Positions 6,003 through 8,388 of a DNA stretch of 8,388 nt are shown here, piece after piece. Both the position numbers and the translations under genes were made by a program. The notes under the pieces are model-generated. The model made no database searches. It was not told where the DNA came from and saw only the letters and a list, made by a program, of their open reading frames with translations. The stretch spans positions 1-8,388 of the forward strand of contig JAGMEL010000245.1 of the NCBI GenBank assembly GCA_023128195.1, given 5' to 3'. The stretch is from Caldifarciminota bacterium. Its GTDB lineage: Bacteria > Hydrothermota > Tepidihabitantia > SM23-42. Positions within the stretch are counted from its first letter, which is position 1. Each line of letters opens with the position of its first letter.

Positions 6003-6011
6003 AAGGAGGTG
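6003..6011 (+). promoter_or_regulatory. Strong ribosome binding site for the surface-protein gene
   Basis: AAGGAGGTG lies 4 nt before the ATG at 6016. It decides the start despite the unusually long N-terminal region of the signal peptide; the next in-frame ATG is not until codon 68. Confidence 0.8.
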
Positions 6012-6015
6012 TATA

Positions 6016-7890
6016 ATGAAAAGATCTCAAGGGTTATGTAAAGACACTCAGGGGCATCTGAACAAAACAAAAGAGAAAAAAGGGAAAGTTCTTCCTTTTT
6101 TAATATGCTGCCTGGGTATTTTTCTGGTTCTGGTTTCTGGTGTTTTAAATGGTGCTACCTATACAGTGATAAGAACAGCGCCTGACGACAATAACCCAGG
6201 GAGTCTCAGATGGGCAATGAATTCAGCCAATCTTATTACCCCGGGTATGCCCGATACTATAGACTTTAATATCCCGGGTGCTGGTCCCCATACTATTTTT
6301 CCTGATTCCCAGCTTCCAGTGCTCTGGGACCCAACTGGGGTATTTATTGATGGATTAACGCAAGCTGGCTCATCTGCTGGAAGTAATCCTCCATCAACCG
6401 CAAATCTTATGGTTATAATCAATGGCATAAATGCCGGTGCATCACATGGATTCTGGATAGTGACTCCTTTTAACACAATTCAGGGATTAGTCATAAACAA
6501 TTTTGAACAAGATGGAATCCGTATTCAAGGTGTTGATGCTGGCACGTTTAATAATTATATTTACTGTAACTTTGTTGGAACAGATCAAACAGGGACTGTT
6601 GATCAGGGTAATGGTACGAATACAGCGATGTTCTGGGCAGGTGTATATATAATAGTTACACCAGAATATGTAGGTTTTGCATATGACAATCTTGTCGAGC
6701 GAAATCTTATATTGGGGAATTACGCTGAGGGAGTTGGTATTGCCAGTTGCCCTCCAGGCGATGTTTATATGAATGTGGTTTTGCTAAACTATATTGGTAC
6801 TGATATTACTGGAACCGTTGATTTAGGTAATGACCATTGTGGTGTATACATTGGTGAAGGTGCTCATGATAATGCAGTAGATAGCAATTTGATCTGTGGG
6901 AATGATTATGAGGGTGTTTGTGTGGTAGGTTATGCAGAAGCTGGAATATACACCAATGGGAATATTATTATATATAATAATATTGGTCTCGATATTAATT
7001 TAGCACCTTTGGGTAATACAATGGATGGTGTAAGTATTGGACAGTATGGTAATTTGTATCAGGGCGGTTATGCGGAATATAACATGATCGACAGTAATAC
7101 TATCGCTTATAATGGAAATAATGGTGTTACAATATGGGAACACTCTAATAACACAACAAATGCGGATTACAATACAATTACCAGGAATTCTATTTATGAC
7201 AATGTATGGTTGGGCATAGATTTAGGTGATGATGGTGTTACTCCAAACGATCCAGGGGATCCTGATCCTGGTGCAAATCAGGAACTCAATTTCCCGGTGA
7301 TAACAGGTGCCCATTATTATTCTGGGCCGACATTGATTACCGGCACGATAGATGTAGATACAGATCCCACACAGGCGACAATTGAAGTCTTTTGGGCAAG
7401 ACCAGATCCATCAGGGTACGGAGAAGGAGCCCTGTATCTGGGTTCCACTACACCTGATGCAGCTGGCAATTGGAATATTACAGTTACAGGGCTTGTTATT
7501 GGTGATACTGTAACAGCCACAACAACAGATATGAATATGAACACGTCTGAATTCAGTCAGAATAATAGCGTGATTCTGGGAATTGAAGAAGGAGGGTCTT
7601 CAGGAAATCCTGCAGGATATATACTTAATCAAAATACTCCAAATCCTTTTTCTAATTTGACCACGATCGTATTTGCATTGCCAAAAACAGGCCATGTGAG
7701 TCTCAAGATATATGATGTATCGGGAAAACTCGTAAAGACCTTAGCTGACGGATTATACAGTCCCTCAGATTATACAGCTTATTGGAATGGCAGAGACGAG
7801 AACGGATGCAAGGTTTGTTCTGGAGTTTATTTCTATATATTGGAAACAGAAGATTTTAGTGCTACAAAGAAACTGATATTAACAAAATAA
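6016..7890 (+). CDS. Secreted right-handed beta-helix surface protein with FlgD-like / T9SS-type C-terminal domain
   Basis: This is a 624-residue exported protein. Residues 1-24 are an unusually long basic n-region, followed by the hydrophobic core VLPFLICCLGIFLVLVSGVL (25-44) and probable cleavage near residue 47. Residues ~48-140 (YTVIRTAPDDNNPGSLRWAM...) begin like many secreted parallel beta-helix proteins. Residues ~150-425 form the helix, with recurrent N/G-rich coils and three related blocks: NFVGTDQTGTVDQGN (185-199), NYIGTDITGTVDLGN (258-272) and NNIGLDINLAPLGN (321-334). Residues ~426-520 look like an Ig-like beta-sandwich (GTIDVDTDPTQATIEVFW...). Residues ~534-624 are a FlgD-Ig-like tail: GYILNQNTPNPFSNLTTI, VSLKIYDVSGKLVKTL, YWNGRDENG, SGVYFYILE, ending in KKLILTK. 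Such tails serve as secretion and anchoring signals in type IX-like systems. Its likely role is at the cell surface, as an adhesin or glycan-binding or glycan-degrading protein. No catalytic residues could be identified. Confidence 0.9.
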   Translation: MKRSQGLCKDTQGHLNKTKEKKGKVLPFLICCLGIFLVLVSGVLNGATYTVIRTAPDDNNPGSLRWAMNSANLITPGMPDTIDFNIPGAGPHTIFPDSQLPVLWDPTGVFIDGLTQAGSSAGSNPPSTANLMVIINGINAGASHGFWIVTPFNTIQGLVINNFEQDGIRIQGVDAGTFNNYIYCNFVGTDQTGTVDQGNGTNTAMFWAGVYIIVTPEYVGFAYDNLVERNLILGNYAEGVGIASCPPGDVYMNVVLLNYIGTDITGTVDLGNDHCGVYIGEGAHDNAVDSNLICGNDYEGVCVVGYAEAGIYTNGNIIIYNNIGLDINLAPLGNTMDGVSIGQYGNLYQGGYAEYNMIDSNTIAYNGNNGVTIWEHSNNTTNADYNTITRNSIYDNVWLGIDLGDDGVTPNDPGDPDPGANQELNFPVITGAHYYSGPTLITGTIDVDTDPTQATIEVFWARPDPSGYGEGALYLGSTTPDAAGNWNITVTGLVIGDTVTATTTDMNMNTSEFSQNNSVILGIEEGGSSGNPAGYILNQNTPNPFSNLTTIVFALPKTGHVSLKIYDVSGKLVKTLADGLYSPSDYTAYWNGRDENGCKVCSGVYFYILETEDFSATKKLILTK

Positions 7891-7903
7891 AAATCAATAC
7901 ATT

Positions 7904-7943
7904 ATAAAAGGGGAGGATCTAAAACGAGGTCCTTCCCTTTTAT
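7904..7943 (+). terminator. Strong stem-loop, probable terminator after the surface-protein gene
   Basis: The left arm ATAAAAGGGGAGGATCT (7904-7920) pairs with the right arm AGGTCCTTCCCTTTTAT (7927-7943) around a 6-nt loop AAAACG. This makes a 17-bp stem with two G-U wobbles. Flanking A and T tracts at the stem base (AAAA/TTTT) make it look like a rho-independent and possibly bidirectional terminator. It begins 14 nt after the stop codon. The right arm ends only 25 nt before the next start codon, so it could also act as a 5' element of the HAD gene. Confidence 0.75.
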
Positions 7944-7968
7944 GCTTATCGGTTAAGGAAAGGTAAAA

Positions 7969-8388
7969 TTGGATCTTAAAGATTTCAGAGCAGTTATTTT
8001 TGATTTATTCCATACGTTGACGTCTTTAGAATCGACCAGAGCTCCAGGTAAAGGTACAAGCGAAATTTTAGGCGTGTCGCGGAAATCCTGGTATGAACAA
8101 TTGCTATTATATTCTGAGGATCGACTCAGAGGGAAAATAAGAGATCCTTTAGAAATTATTGGAAAAATGGCGCGTGCAATCAATCCTGATATTCCTGATG
8201 AAATAATTAAACAAGCAGTAAATAACCGCATTAAAAGGTTCAAGTATGCCCTGGAACATATAGATCCAAGTACTATTATTACACTGGCGAGGTTAAGGAC
8301 ATTGGATAAATTAGTCGGCCTTGTCAGTAACAGCGATTCAGCTGAGATAGCTGGATGGAAGAATTCGCCCATAAAAAAATATTTTGAC
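7969..8388 (+). CDS. HAD-superfamily hydrolase, 5' part (3' end outside window)
   Basis: The frame opens at TTG 7969 behind AAGGAAAGG (7955-7963) and runs for 140 codons to the window edge with no stop. HAD motif I is AVIFDLFHTLT (residues 8-18). The nucleophile Asp12 is present, but the second Asp of the usual DxD is Phe (DLF), as in a minority of HAD members. Motif II is LVGLVSNSD, near residues 115-123, with the expected Ser. Between them lies a helical cap region of the C1 type (residues ~20-105). Motifs III and IV are outside the window. The family includes phosphatases, beta-phosphoglucomutases and dehalogenases; loss of the second Asp argues against a standard phosphatase. No ATG lies near the start, so TTG is the best choice. 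No clear promoter lies between the hairpin and the start, so transcription may depend on read-through. An opposite-strand ORF over the same region is a shadow. Confidence 0.82.
   Translation, partial: MDLKDFRAVIFDLFHTLTSLESTRAPGKGTSEILGVSRKSWYEQLLLYSEDRLRGKIRDPLEIIGKMARAINPDIPDEIIKQAVNNRIKRFKYALEHIDPSTIITLARLRTLDKLVGLVSNSDSAEIAGWKNSPIKKYFD

Noticed and set aside
7953..8372. 139-aa ORF on the - strand at the right edge
   Set aside because: The + strand in the same place encodes a HAD domain with motifs I and II and an RBS. The reverse ORF has no family features.

Overview
The window is an ordinary-looking, AT-rich stretch of bacterial chromosome in which every supportable gene lies on the + strand. 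It has strong Shine-Dalgarno sites (AAGGAGGTG type), sigma-70-like promoters and two probable lipoproteins. It also encodes a secreted beta-helix protein ending in a FlgD-like / type-IX-secretion-style C-terminal domain. That tail, together with the HTSHG-type lipoprotein and the Isf-like flavoprotein, resembles uncultured lineages around the FCB group (for example WOR-3/Stahlbacteria or Cloacimonadota). This placement is a guess from protein style and was not computed.

Layout. Positions 1-342 hold the 3' end of a ferredoxin-type 2x[4Fe-4S] protein, followed 12 nt later by a flavodoxin-fold iron-sulfur flavoprotein (355-756) that appears to lack its C-terminal third. Next come a 67-residue membrane protein with a very strong RBS (824-1027) and a MATE-family exporter (1131-2522). 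Two lipoprotein genes follow: a TPR protein (2693-3130) and a conserved exported protein of unknown function with HTSHG and DFAD motifs (3197-4051). A membrane-anchored GAF-GGDEF diguanylate cyclase (4272-5915) is preceded by a possible 18-codon leader ORF whose stop overlaps its start. A large surface protein (6016-7890) is driven by a perfect-consensus promoter and followed by a strong hairpin. The 5' part of a HAD-superfamily hydrolase (7969 onward) runs off the right edge.

Regulatory and repeat structure is the least ordinary part. The two lipoprotein genes carry an identical 37-bp leader that includes the RBS and start codon, each copy sitting at the end of a small array of TTTAGGYA units. 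The TPR gene and the diguanylate cyclase gene share a nearly identical 26-bp promoter-like block. These shared elements suggest common control or local duplication, but I see no clear new multi-gene system. The genes do not form one obvious pathway: they fall into redox (left), export and envelope (middle), c-di-GMP signalling, and surface display (right). No tRNA, rRNA, CRISPR, insertion sequence or phage gene is visible, and no stretch over 300 bases lacks a gene.
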